DNA of 64,000 nucleotides. Origin: Aromatoleum diolicum (GTDB taxonomy: Bacteria > Pseudomonadota > Gammaproteobacteria > Burkholderiales > Rhodocyclaceae). The notes under the pieces were generated by a model. It had not been told where the DNA came from, made no database searches, and was given only the letters and a program-made list of their open reading frames with translations. The position numbers were made by a program, and so were the translations under genes. Positions 8,074 to 16,629 of this stretch are shown here, in pieces; position 1 is the stretch's first letter; each line of letters opens with the position of its first letter. The stretch spans positions 1-64,000 of the forward strand of contig NZ_WTVQ01000016.1 in the NCBI RefSeq assembly GCF_012910955.1. Reading direction: 5' to 3'.

Positions 8074-9741
8074 ATGACGACAGCGACTCAAGAAACCCTT
8101 CAGCTTGCCCACATCGTTTTCCAGAACGCCGCTGAGGGCGTCGCGATTACCGACCCGCAGGGGCGGATTCTGGCCGTCAACGAGGCATTCACCGAGCTGA
8201 CCGGGTATACCGAGACCGAAGTAACCGGCAAGACACCGGCACTCCTGCGCTCAGGGCGCCATTCCCGCGAGTTCTATGCGCGCATGTGGCTGGCACTGCG
8301 GGACGAGGGCCGCTGGCAGGGCGAGATCTGGAACCGGCGCAAGAACGGCGAGGTTTACCCTGAGTGGCTGTCCATCCGCAGTGTCCGTGATGAGGCCGGC
8401 GCGGTGCTGCACTATGTGGGCGTCTTCACGGACATTTCGCAGATCATGATCGAACAGGTCAAATTGCGCGACCTCGCCTACCATGATCCGCTGACGCGTC
8501 TGCCCAACCGGATGCTGTTCAGTGATCGCTTCGACCAGGCTGCACGGCGCTGCCTGCGTGATGCGCGGCAACTTGCGGTACTGATGGTGGAAGTGTCCGC
8601 ACAAGGCAGCGTCGCGCAAACCAATGAGTTCATCATCGCGGTCGCCGGATTATTCTCCACCCATCTGCGTGAAACCGACACGCTGGCGCGGGTGGGCGAG
8701 TGTGAATTTCTCGTGCTGATCGAAGGCGTCGACGGCCCGCGCAGTGCCAGCGTCACTGCCGATCAGTTGCTGAAGGCGCTGGAAAAGCCCCTTAAGGTGG
8801 ATGACACGGAAGTCTACGCCACCGCCAACGTCGGGATTAGCCTGTATCCGATGGACGGCTATACCATGGATGATCTGGTGACCGCTGCCGATGCCGCGAT
8901 GCTGCAGGCGCGCCGGCGCGGACGTAACACGTGTCGTTTCTTCTCCACCGAAATGACGGCTTTCGCCAACGAACGCGCCACCCTCGAGCGACATCTGCGC
9001 CAGGCGATCGCACGCAACTCACTGGAACTGCATTTCCAGCCGCAGTTCGACACTTCGGGCGCGAAGTTGGTCGGCGTCGAAGCGCTGCTGCGCTGGACCG
9101 ATGCGGAACTCGGGGTGGTGGCTCCGGAACGCTTTGTACCCGTGGCCGAGGATAACGGCCTGATTCATCCGCTGGGCGAGTGGGTGATGCGTGAGGCGTT
9201 CCGGCAATACGTCACCTGGCAGGAGGCGGGGGTCGCGCCGCCGGTGCTGTCGATCAACATTTCGGCACGCCAGATGGAACGCATCGACTTTGTCGATAGC
9301 GTGGCCGCCCTGCTCAAGGAGACCGGGATGAGCCCGCAAGCACTCGAATTCGAGTTCCGTGAATCGGTGTTGTCGGACGTCGCCTACGTGGTACCGGCAC
9401 TGGAGGCACTCGACCGGATGGGCATCCGCCTGTCGATCGACGGATTCGGCACGGGTTTCTCGCCACTCGGCAACCTCAAGACGCTGCCGATATCGAAGCT
9501 CAACATCGACCGCAGCTTCGTGCTCAGCATCGGCGAGGACAACACCAACGACACGATCGTGCGCACGGTGCTGGGCGTGGCCCGCTCGCTGGGCCTGCGC
9601 GTGATTGCCGAAGGCGTCGAGACCGAGGATCAGGCGGTTTTCCTGCGCAATCAGGGTTGTGACGAATTCCAGGGCCACCTATACGGGCACGCGGTCAGCG
9701 CGGCAGACTTTGTCCGGCATTTCAGCAAACAGCAGGCCTGA
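8074..9741 (+). CDS. PAS-GGDEF-EAL protein, probably catalytically inactive
   Basis: 555 residues with start at 8074, preceded by GGGAGGCGG (an in-frame ATG at 8056 lies before that ribosome site). Order: PAS (about 10-125, ITDPQGRILAVNEAF), GGDEF-like (about 128-290) and EAL (about 305-550). The GGDEF signature is VGECEF at 207-212, so cyclase activity is unlikely. The EAL domain keeps EALLRW (336-341) and SINISARQ, but the usual DDFGTG is DGFGTG (Gly457) and the catalytic-Lys motif KLKID reads KLNID (Asn477). Both changes hit conserved metal/catalytic positions, so it may be a c-di-GMP sensor or scaffold. It is monocistronic after the tRNA terminator. Confidence 0.88.
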   Translation: MTTATQETLQLAHIVFQNAAEGVAITDPQGRILAVNEAFTELTGYTETEVTGKTPALLRSGRHSREFYARMWLALRDEGRWQGEIWNRRKNGEVYPEWLSIRSVRDEAGAVLHYVGVFTDISQIMIEQVKLRDLAYHDPLTRLPNRMLFSDRFDQAARRCLRDARQLAVLMVEVSAQGSVAQTNEFIIAVAGLFSTHLRETDTLARVGECEFLVLIEGVDGPRSASVTADQLLKALEKPLKVDDTEVYATANVGISLYPMDGYTMDDLVTAADAAMLQARRRGRNTCRFFSTEMTAFANERATLERHLRQAIARNSLELHFQPQFDTSGAKLVGVEALLRWTDAELGVVAPERFVPVAEDNGLIHPLGEWVMREAFRQYVTWQEAGVAPPVLSINISARQMERIDFVDSVAALLKETGMSPQALEFEFRESVLSDVAYVVPALEALDRMGIRLSIDGFGTGFSPLGNLKTLPISKLNIDRSFVLSIGEDNTNDTIVRTVLGVARSLGLRVIAEGVETEDQAVFLRNQGCDEFQGHLYGHAVSAADFVRHFSKQQA

Positions 9742-9883
9742 CGACTGCTGCAGTCCCCATTTCGAGTCGAAATGCGGTTGGTATGTTTAGCGATATTGGG
9801 TACATTTGCGCCCGCACGCCGAAAGGCCCCCGCAGCCCGGGCCGCGGCGCCAGCGATCAATTACTCCAACGACGAGGAAAATC

Positions 9884-11524
9884 GTGTCGAATAGTCCTTA
9901 CAGCCAGGGTCTCGGGAAGAATGCTGCGAATTACGTTTCGCTGTCGCCGCTGAGTTTTCTTCAACGCTCCGCCTACGTGTATCCGCAGCGCACGTCGGTG
10001 ATACACGGCGACCGGACGTTTACCTGGGCACAGACCTACGAGCGCTGCCGGCGTCTGGCCAGTGCGCTGGTGCAACAGGGCGTGAGCCGTGGCGACACCG
10101 TCGCGGTAATGCTGCCCAACGTGCCCGCGATGTTTGAAGTCCATTTCGGCGTGCCGATGACCGGCGCGGTGCTGAACACGCTGAACACCCGCCTCGACGC
10201 GGAAGCGATCGCCTTCATGCTGAGCCACGGCGAAGCAAAGGTGCTGATCACCGACCCGGAGTTCGCCCCGATCGTCCGTCGTGCGCTGGAACTTCTGGAA
10301 GGACAGAAGCCGGTGGTCATCGACACGCTGGATGCCGAGTATCCCGGCACGGATCGATGTGGCGAAATCGAGTATGAGGACTTCATCGCCAAGGGCGACG
10401 CGGATTTCGAATGGAGCCTGCCGCCGGACGAATGGGACGCCATCGCGCTGAATTACACGTCCGGTACCACCGGCAATCCGAAAGGCGTCGTATATCACCA
10501 CCGCGGCGCGTACCTGAATGCCGCTTCCAACATCATCAGCTGGGGCATGCCGCAGCATTCGGTGTATCTGTGGACGCTGCCGATGTTCCACTGCAATGGC
10601 TGGTGCTTCCCGTGGACGATGGCAGCCAATGCCGGCGTCAACGTGTGCCTGCGCAAGGTTGACGTGGCGTTGATCTGCGAGTTGATCCGCAAACACACTG
10701 TCACCCACTTCTGCGGTGCGCCGATCGTGCATGGCATGCTCATCAATGCGCCGGAAGGCCTGCGCGCCGGCATCGAACACAAGGTATCGGCGCTGGTCGC
10801 CGGTGCTGCGCCCCCGGCCGCGATCATCGAAGGCATGGAACGCATCGGTTTCGACATCACCCACGTTTATGGCCTGACCGAAACCTACGGCCCCGCTTCG
10901 GTGTGCGCGAAGCACCCGGAATGGGATGCGCTGCCGATCGACCGCCGCGCCGAGCGCAACGGTCGTCAGGGCGTGAGCTACCACATGCAGGAAGCGATCA
11001 CCGTGATCAACCCGGAAACGATGGAACCGGTACCGGCCGACGGCGAGACGATGGGCGAGGTCATGTTCCGCGGCAACCTCGTGATGAAGGGTTACCTGAA
11101 GAACGAGAAGGCCAGCGCGGAAGCTTTTGCCGGCGGCTGGTTCCACACCGGCGACCTCGGCGTGATGCAAGCGGACGGCTACGTCAAGATCAAGGACCGT
11201 TCCAAGGACGTGATCATCTCGGGCGGTGAGAATATTTCCTCGCTGGAAGTCGAGGATGTACTGTATCGCCACCCCGCCGTGATGACGGCGGCGGTTGTGG
11301 CCAAGCCCGACGAGAAATGGGGTGAAGTGCCGGCCGCGTACATCGAAATCAAGGAAGGCGCACAGGTCACGGCAGATGACATCATCGCCCACTGCCGTGA
11401 GCATCTGGCGCGCTACAAGGTGCCGAAGTACGTCGAGTTCTGCATCCTACCGAAAACCTCGACCGGCAAGATCCAGAAGTTCGTGCTGCGCGAGCAGGCC
11501 AAGTCGACCTCGGCGATCGAGTAA
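9884..11524 (+). CDS. AMP-forming acyl-CoA synthetase
   Basis: 546 residues starting at GTG 9884 behind GAGGAAA; the longer frame upstream to 9806 is low-complexity and unlikely. The ATP/AMP motif YTSGTTGNPKG, the MFHCNGWCFPW segment, YGLTETYGPAS and the C-terminal KDRSKDVIISGGENISS and STGKIQKFVL (catalytic Lys) identify the acyl-activating enzyme family. The MFHCNGW variant is typical of medium-chain and DmdB-like ligases, so a short/medium acyl or other carboxylic acid is a better guess than a long-chain fatty acid. The gene precedes a Liv-type ABC importer, suggesting uptake followed by CoA activation. Substrate unknown. Confidence 0.9.
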   Translation: MSNSPYSQGLGKNAANYVSLSPLSFLQRSAYVYPQRTSVIHGDRTFTWAQTYERCRRLASALVQQGVSRGDTVAVMLPNVPAMFEVHFGVPMTGAVLNTLNTRLDAEAIAFMLSHGEAKVLITDPEFAPIVRRALELLEGQKPVVIDTLDAEYPGTDRCGEIEYEDFIAKGDADFEWSLPPDEWDAIALNYTSGTTGNPKGVVYHHRGAYLNAASNIISWGMPQHSVYLWTLPMFHCNGWCFPWTMAANAGVNVCLRKVDVALICELIRKHTVTHFCGAPIVHGMLINAPEGLRAGIEHKVSALVAGAAPPAAIIEGMERIGFDITHVYGLTETYGPASVCAKHPEWDALPIDRRAERNGRQGVSYHMQEAITVINPETMEPVPADGETMGEVMFRGNLVMKGYLKNEKASAEAFAGGWFHTGDLGVMQADGYVKIKDRSKDVIISGGENISSLEVEDVLYRHPAVMTAAVVAKPDEKWGEVPAAYIEIKEGAQVTADDIIAHCREHLARYKVPKYVEFCILPKTSTGKIQKFVLREQAKSTSAIE

Positions 11525-11843
11525 GCAGGTCTCCCGCCGGGCTTGTCCTGCACTGACAGCACGTCGAGCCCGGCGCGGGGCCATCCGGTCCTCGCGCCCT
11601 GCATTTCCCTTGAAATGCACAGCCCATGCGGGTTCACCCGTAGTACACATGCATTGACGCGCTACATGCCGGGTGTTAACTTGCACCTTGCGCAATCGAA
11701 TCTACATATACATAAAACATCGATTTTTATAATCAGCGTTCAGCCATCGCTGGTCTTTAGATGATGATGGCACGTGTTTCCGCCGACACCCGTTGCCGGT
11801 GCAGTTCAGCTTCCACCAACAGAGGCAGGATCTGAAAGACGCG
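11525..11843 (+). promoter_or_regulatory. 319-nt gap between acyl-CoA ligase and livG; promoter candidate
   Basis: No gene was found. The gap holds a 9-bp GC stem (11535-11543 with 11567-11575, no T-tract) soon after the ligase stop, a dyad TGCATTTC-cctt-GAAATGCA (11600-11619) that could be an operator, and an AT-rich stretch with a perfect -10 TATAAT at 11728-11733. No good -35 box is present, so the liv promoter may need an activator. Function is inferred from position only. Confidence 0.45.
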
Positions 11844-12599
11844 ATGAGCACGGACTACATCCTTCAAACCCGCGACCTGACCAAAGAGTTCAAGGGTTTC
11901 GTCGCGGTCGACAAGGTTAATCTGCAGGTGCGGCGGGGCACCATCCACGCCCTGATCGGCCCGAATGGTGCAGGCAAGACGACCGTCTTCAACCTGCTCA
12001 CCAAGTTCCTGACGCCGACCCGCGGAAGCATTCATTTCAACTCGCACGACATCACGCACGAGAAGTCGGCACAGATCGCGCGTCGCGGTGTGGTGCGTTC
12101 GTTCCAGATATCCGCGGTTTTCCCGCATCTCTCCGTGCTGGAAAACGTGCGCATTGCGCTGCAGCGCAAGCTCGGTACAAGTTTTCACTTCTGGCGCTCG
12201 GCGAAGAGTCTTGATGTGCTCAACGGCCGCGCAATGGAGCTGCTCGAATCGGTCGATCTGCAGTCGTTCGCCGATACGATGACCGTGGAGTTGCCTTATG
12301 GCCGCAAACGCGCACTCGAGATCGCGACGACGCTGGCGCTGGAGCCCGAACTGATGCTGCTCGACGAACCGACACAGGGCATGGGTCACGAAGACGTCGG
12401 ACGCGTCGCCGACCTCATCAAGCGCGTGTCGGAGAACCGCACGGTGCTGATGGTCGAACATAACCTGAGCGTGGTGTCGCACATCTGCGACACGATCACG
12501 GTGCTGCAGCGCGGTGCGGTGCTGGCCGAGGGCCCGTACGAGGTGGTATCCGCGGATCCACGGGTACTCGAAGCCTACATGGGCACCGAACATGGCTAA
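11844..12599 (+). CDS. livG: Branched-chain-type ABC transporter ATPase LivG
   Basis: 251 residues. Walker [10 protein letters not shown], Walker B LMLLDEPTQGM and the H-loop segment VEHNLSVV are intact; the ABC signature is atypical, with the sequence VELPYGRKRALEIA at that place, as in many LivG proteins. Start at 11844 gives MSTDYILQTRDLTKEF; an upstream extension to 11793 lacks homology. LivG powers uptake of branched-chain amino acids or, in aromatic degraders, other carboxylates. It overlaps livF by 8 nt. Confidence 0.93.
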   Translation: MSTDYILQTRDLTKEFKGFVAVDKVNLQVRRGTIHALIGPNGAGKTTVFNLLTKFLTPTRGSIHFNSHDITHEKSAQIARRGVVRSFQISAVFPHLSVLENVRIALQRKLGTSFHFWRSAKSLDVLNGRAMELLESVDLQSFADTMTVELPYGRKRALEIATTLALEPELMLLDEPTQGMGHEDVGRVADLIKRVSENRTVLMVEHNLSVVSHICDTITVLQRGAVLAEGPYEVVSADPRVLEAYMGTEHG

Positions 12600-13320
12600 G
12601 GCGAGCGCGTTCAAACCCGATTCCGAAATGCTGCGGGTCAGCGATCTGCACGCGTTCTATGGCGAATCGCACATCCTGCACGGCATCGATTTCAACGTGA
12701 ATCGCGGCGAACTGGTGACGCTGCTGGGGCGCAACGGTGCCGGCCGTACGACGACGCTGAAGGCGATCCTGGGGCTCACCGGTCGACGCAGCGGCTCGAT
12801 CATGATCAATGGCCGTCAGGTCATCGACCTGGCAACACATCGCATCGCCCATCTGGGGGTCGGCTATTGCCCGGAGGAGCGTGGCATCTATGCGAGCCTC
12901 TCCGCCGAGGAGAACCTGCTGTTGCCACCGACGGTAAATAGCAGCGGCATGTCGCTCGACGAGATCTACGAGATGTTTCCGAACCTCAAGGAGCGCCGCA
13001 ACAGCCCGGGCAGCCGGCTGTCGGGCGGTGAGCAGCAGATGCTGGCGATGGCGCGCATCCTGCGCACCGGCGCGCGCCTGCTGCTGCTCGACGAGATCAC
13101 CGAGGGCCTCGCGCCGGTGATCGTGCAAACCCTCGGGCGGGTCATCGCGCAGCTTAAGGAGAAAGGCCTGACGATCATCCTGGTCGAACAGAATTTCCGC
13201 TTTGCCGCGCCGCTCGCCGATCGCCATTACGTCATCGAGCACGGGCGCATCGTCGAAATGGTGACGAAGGAGGAGTTGGAGACAAAGATGCACCTACTGC
13301 AGAAGCTGCTGGGCGTATGA
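12592..13320 (+). CDS. livF: Branched-chain-type ABC transporter ATPase LivF
   Basis: 242 residues. The family motifs LHAFYGESHILHGI, LSGGEQQMLAMARIL (signature), LLLLDEITEGLAP (Walker B) and VEQNFRFA are present. The Walker A reads GRNGAGRTT: the invariant Lys is Arg52 (codon CGT). Since LivG has an intact Walker A, the heterodimer would have one variant nucleotide site. The start at 12592 lies inside the livG end and in frame; the gene is translationally coupled. Lys-to-Arg here normally reduces ATP hydrolysis, but natural Arg variants may exist in this family. Confidence 0.92.
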   Translation: MAKASAFKPDSEMLRVSDLHAFYGESHILHGIDFNVNRGELVTLLGRNGAGRTTTLKAILGLTGRRSGSIMINGRQVIDLATHRIAHLGVGYCPEERGIYASLSAEENLLLPPTVNSSGMSLDEIYEMFPNLKERRNSPGSRLSGGEQQMLAMARILRTGARLLLLDEITEGLAPVIVQTLGRVIAQLKEKGLTIILVEQNFRFAAPLADRHYVIEHGRIVEMVTKEELETKMHLLQKLLGV

Positions 13321-13348
13321 GCACGTAGACTAAAACGGAGGGGACACA

Positions 13349-14569
13349 ATGAAGCGCAAGATTCTGGGTTCGGCCATTGCCACCGCGATCCTGTCGATGC
13401 AACCGATGCTCGCGCAGGCGGCGACGACCGTCAGCGACGGCGTGGTGAAACTCGGCGTGCTGACCGACATGTCGGGCACCTATTCCGATCTCGCCGGCCC
13501 CGGCGCGGTGGAGGCGACGAAGATGGCGATCGACGACTTCATCGCCAAGGAAAAGCCGGACTTCAAGATCGAGATGGTGTCCGCCGACCACCAGAACAAG
13601 GCTGACATCTCTGCCAACAAAGCACGCGAGTGGATCGACACGGCGAAGGTGGATGCGATCGTCGACCTGGTGACGACTTCGACGGCGCTCGCGGTGATGA
13701 AGGTCGCGAACGAGAAGAATCGCATTTCACTGATCTCGGGCGCGGCCTCGACACCGATCACCAACGAGCAGTGCAACGACACCACCGTGCACTGGACCTA
13801 CGACACGTATTCGCTGCCGGTCGGCACCGCCAAGGCGGTGGTCAAGCAGGGCGGCAAGAGCTGGTACTTCCTGACCGCCGACTACGCGTTCGGCCACTCG
13901 CTGGAGAAGAACACGGCCGACGTCGTGACCAAGAGCGGCGGCAAGGTCGTCGGCAGCGTGCGCCACCCCTTCCCCGGCAGCGATTTCTCGTCCTTCCTTC
14001 TGAGCGCACAGGCCTCGGGCGCGCAGGTCATCGGCCTCGCAAACGCGGGCAACGACACGATCAACTCGATCAAGCAGGCGAAGGAGTTCGGCATCACGCC
14101 GAAGCAGTCGCTCGCCGGGCTGCTGATGTTCATCTCCGACGTGCATAGCCTGGGCCTCGACGCTACCGCCGGCATGTACCTGACCACCGGCTTCTACTGG
14201 GATTACAACGACGAGACCCGCGCGTGGTCGAAGCGCTTCTTCGGAACGATGAAGCGCATGCCGACGATGGTCCAGGCGGGCGACTACTCGGCGGTCTACC
14301 ACTACCTCAAGGCGATCAAGAGCGCCGGTACCGATGAGGCGAAAGCGGTGATGGCGAAGATGCGCGAGACGCCGGTCAACGACTTCTTCGCCAAGAACGG
14401 CAAGGTGCGCATCGACGGGCGCATGGTGCACGACATGTATCTGGCGCAGGTCAAGAAGCCGTCGGAGTCCAAGTATCCGTGGGACTACTACCACATCCGC
14501 GCGGTGATTCCCGGAGACGAAGCATACATATCGCTGGCCGACAGCAAGTGTCCGCTGGTGAAGAAATAG
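13349..14569 (+). CDS. ABC transporter periplasmic substrate-binding protein (LivK-like)
   Basis: 406 residues. A signal peptide (MKRKILGSAIATAILSMQPMLAQA) is followed by a type I periplasmic-binding fold (GVVKLGVLTDMSGTYSDLAGPGAVEATKMAIDD split over the first lobe; LISGAASTPITNEQC in the second). GGAGGGGAC ribosome site upstream. It lies between the ATPases and permeases of the same importer. Length and sequence resemble the binding proteins of aromatic-acid or amide transporters more than the ~370-residue leucine-binding protein, so the ligand need not be an amino acid; this is inference. Confidence 0.9.
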   Translation: MKRKILGSAIATAILSMQPMLAQAATTVSDGVVKLGVLTDMSGTYSDLAGPGAVEATKMAIDDFIAKEKPDFKIEMVSADHQNKADISANKAREWIDTAKVDAIVDLVTTSTALAVMKVANEKNRISLISGAASTPITNEQCNDTTVHWTYDTYSLPVGTAKAVVKQGGKSWYFLTADYAFGHSLEKNTADVVTKSGGKVVGSVRHPFPGSDFSSFLLSAQASGAQVIGLANAGNDTINSIKQAKEFGITPKQSLAGLLMFISDVHSLGLDATAGMYLTTGFYWDYNDETRAWSKRFFGTMKRMPTMVQAGDYSAVYHYLKAIKSAGTDEAKAVMAKMRETPVNDFFAKNGKVRIDGRMVHDMYLAQVKKPSESKYPWDYYHIRAVIPGDEAYISLADSKCPLVKK

Positions 14570-14626
14570 CATTTCCAACCGGTTTCCGGCCCCCGGACTG
14601 CATGACGCAGCACGCGTCGGCAGACC

Positions 14627-14655
14627 GGGCGGCCGGCACCGAAACCTGGCCGCCC
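14627..14655 (+). other. Stem-loop just before livH
   Basis: GGGCGGCC (14627-14634) pairs with GGCCGCCC (14648-14655), leaving a 13-nt loop and ending 4 nt before the livH start codon. No separate ribosome site is visible, so the hairpin would cover the initiation region. It may slow decay of the binding-protein message or reduce permease translation; no T-tract argues against a terminator. Confidence 0.4.
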
Positions 14656-14659
14656 GCAC

Positions 14660-15544
14660 ATGGACATCTTCGGTATTCCGATCCAGGCCCTGATGGGACA
14701 GTTGCTGATCGGGCTCATCAACGGCTCGTTCTACGCCATCCTCAGCCTCGGGCTGGCGATCATCTTCGGCCTGCTCAACATCATCAACTTTGCGCATGGC
14801 GCGCTCTACATGATGGGCGCGTTCGCAGCATGGATCGCGCTGACCTGGCTCGGCATCAACTACTGGGTTGCGCTGGTCGTCGTACCACTGGTCGTCGGCG
14901 GCTTTGGCATGCTCATCGAACGCACGATGCTCAAGCACCTGTATCGGCTCGACCATCTATACGGATTGCTGCTGACCTTCGGTCTGGCGCTGATCATCGA
15001 AGGTTTGTTCCGCTACCGCTTCGGCATTTCGGGTGAGAGTTATCCGGTCCCCGAGCTGCTTTCCGGCGGTTTTAATCTCGGCTTCATGTTCCTGCCAAAG
15101 TATCGCGCGTGGGTGATCGCGGTGTCGCTGGTGGTGTGTTTCGGTAGCTGGTACATCATCGAGCGCACCAAACTCGGTTCCTACCTGCGAGCGGGCACCG
15201 AGAATCCGCAGTTGCTGCAGGCCTTCGGCATCAACGTGCCGCTGATGATCACGCTGACCTACGGCTTCGGCGTGGCACTGGCGGCGTTCGCGGGCGTGCT
15301 GGCCGCGCCGGTGTTCCAGGTAAACCCGGTGATGGGTTCGAACCTGATCATCGTCGTGTTCGCGGTCGTCGTCATCGGCGGCATGGGCTCGATCATGGGC
15401 TCGATCATCACGGGTCTCGGGCTCGGTCTGATCGAGGGACTGACGCGCGTGTTCTACCCTGAAGCCTCCGCCGTGGTGATCTTCGTCATCATGGGCATCG
15501 TGCTATTGTTGCGGCCGGCCGGACTGTTCGGGCGCGAGCGCTGA
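14660..15544 (+). CDS. livH: Branched-chain-type ABC transporter permease LivH
   Basis: 294-residue inner-membrane protein with about eight hydrophobic segments. LivH signatures are LINGSFYAILSLGLAIIFGLLNIINFAHGA (first ~45 residues), the ALAAFAGVLAAP cytoplasmic loop and VVIGGMGSIMGSI near the end. It forms the translocation pore with LivM. It begins 90 nt after the binding protein and 81 nt before livM; the start codon follows a GC hairpin with no clear ribosome site. Confidence 0.94.
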   Translation: MDIFGIPIQALMGQLLIGLINGSFYAILSLGLAIIFGLLNIINFAHGALYMMGAFAAWIALTWLGINYWVALVVVPLVVGGFGMLIERTMLKHLYRLDHLYGLLLTFGLALIIEGLFRYRFGISGESYPVPELLSGGFNLGFMFLPKYRAWVIAVSLVVCFGSWYIIERTKLGSYLRAGTENPQLLQAFGINVPLMITLTYGFGVALAAFAGVLAAPVFQVNPVMGSNLIIVVFAVVVIGGMGSIMGSIITGLGLGLIEGLTRVFYPEASAVVIFVIMGIVLLLRPAGLFGRER

Positions 15545-15624
15545 ACCATGCGACACCGCGATACGATCACACGCGGGCAAGGCGCACGCCTCCCACACGA
15601 ATCTTCCAGACCAGGATCCGCGCT

Positions 15625-16554
15625 ATGAAAGGCAAACACATCGGCTGGATCGTTCTGATCGCCGTCGGACTCAGCGCACCATTCCTCGTGTACCCGGTGC
15701 TGGTGATGAAGATCTTGTGTTTCGCGCTGTTCGCGTGCGCCTTCAACCTGCTGCTCGGCTACACCGGCCTGCTGTCCTTCGGCCACGCCGCCTTCCTCGG
15801 CTGGGCCGGCTACGTCTGCGGCTATGGCGTCAAGGAACTCGGCTTTTCACCGGAACTGGGCATCCTCGCCGGCACGGCAACCGGCGCGGCGCTGGGATTC
15901 GTGTTCGGCAGCCTGGCGATCCGGCGCGCCGGCATCTACTTTGCGATGGTCACGCTCGCGCTTGCGCAACTGGTGTATTTCCTTGCGCTGCAATTCCCGT
16001 TCACCGGCGGCGAGGACGGTCTGCAAGGCGTTCCGCGCGGCCATCTGTTCGGCTTCATCGATCTTTCCGACACGATGAACATGTATTTCTTCGTACTGGC
16101 GGTGTTCCTCGTCGGATTCTGGATCATCGACCGCGCAATCCATTCGCCCTTCGGCCAAGTCCTTACGGCAATCCGCGAGAACGAGCCGCGGGCGATCTCC
16201 CTCGGCTACGACGTCGACAAATACAAGCTGCTCGCCTTCGTGCTGTCGGCGGGCCTGTCAGGCCTGGCGGGCGCGACCAAGACGCTGGTGTTCCAGCTCG
16301 CGTCACTGACCGACGTACATTGGCACATGTCGGGCGAGATCGTATTGATGACTCTGCTCGGCGGCATGGGTACCGTATTTGGGCCGATCGTCGGTGCGAC
16401 GGTGGTGGTGGGGCTGCAGAACTATGGCGCTGAACTCGGCCAGTGGGTGACGGTGTTGACGGGCGTGATTTTCGTGCTCTGCGTACTCGCATTCCGGCGC
16501 GGCATCGTCGGTGAGCTGGCGCTACTGATCAAGCGCTCCGGAATCCGGATGTAG
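15625..16554 (+). CDS. livM: Branched-chain-type ABC transporter permease LivM
   Basis: 309-residue multi-spanning membrane protein. Diagnostic segments are FNLLLGYTGLLSFGHAAFLG (about 35-55), AIRENEPRAISLGYDV (about 180) and LLGGMGTVFGPIVGA near the C-terminus, the last being the EAA-like contact loop of LivM. It completes the five-gene importer. The next gene (fapA) is convergent, with a small GC hairpin plus TTTT between them. Confidence 0.94.
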   Translation: MKGKHIGWIVLIAVGLSAPFLVYPVLVMKILCFALFACAFNLLLGYTGLLSFGHAAFLGWAGYVCGYGVKELGFSPELGILAGTATGAALGFVFGSLAIRRAGIYFAMVTLALAQLVYFLALQFPFTGGEDGLQGVPRGHLFGFIDLSDTMNMYFFVLAVFLVGFWIIDRAIHSPFGQVLTAIRENEPRAISLGYDVDKYKLLAFVLSAGLSGLAGATKTLVFQLASLTDVHWHMSGEIVLMTLLGGMGTVFGPIVGATVVVGLQNYGAELGQWVTVLTGVIFVLCVLAFRRGIVGELALLIKRSGIRM

Positions 16555-16611
16555 GCGGTATCCAGCCCGACTGGCGCGCGACAAGTGGCCCCGGCGCGAG
16601 CCCCGCTTCGC

Positions 16612-16629
16612 CGCCCGCTCGGGCGTTTT
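16612..16629 (+). terminator. Candidate terminator after livM
   Basis: CGCCCG-CT-CGGGCG (16612-16625) followed by TTTT. The stem is short (6 bp, with only 4-5 bp practical once a loop forms), so it is a modest terminator for the liv operon; it sits between convergent genes. Confidence 0.5.

Noticed and set aside
11769-11784. GGCACG motif resembling a sigma-54 -24 box upstream of livG
   Set aside because: The required GC of the -12 box is not 10 nt from GG, so the match fails.
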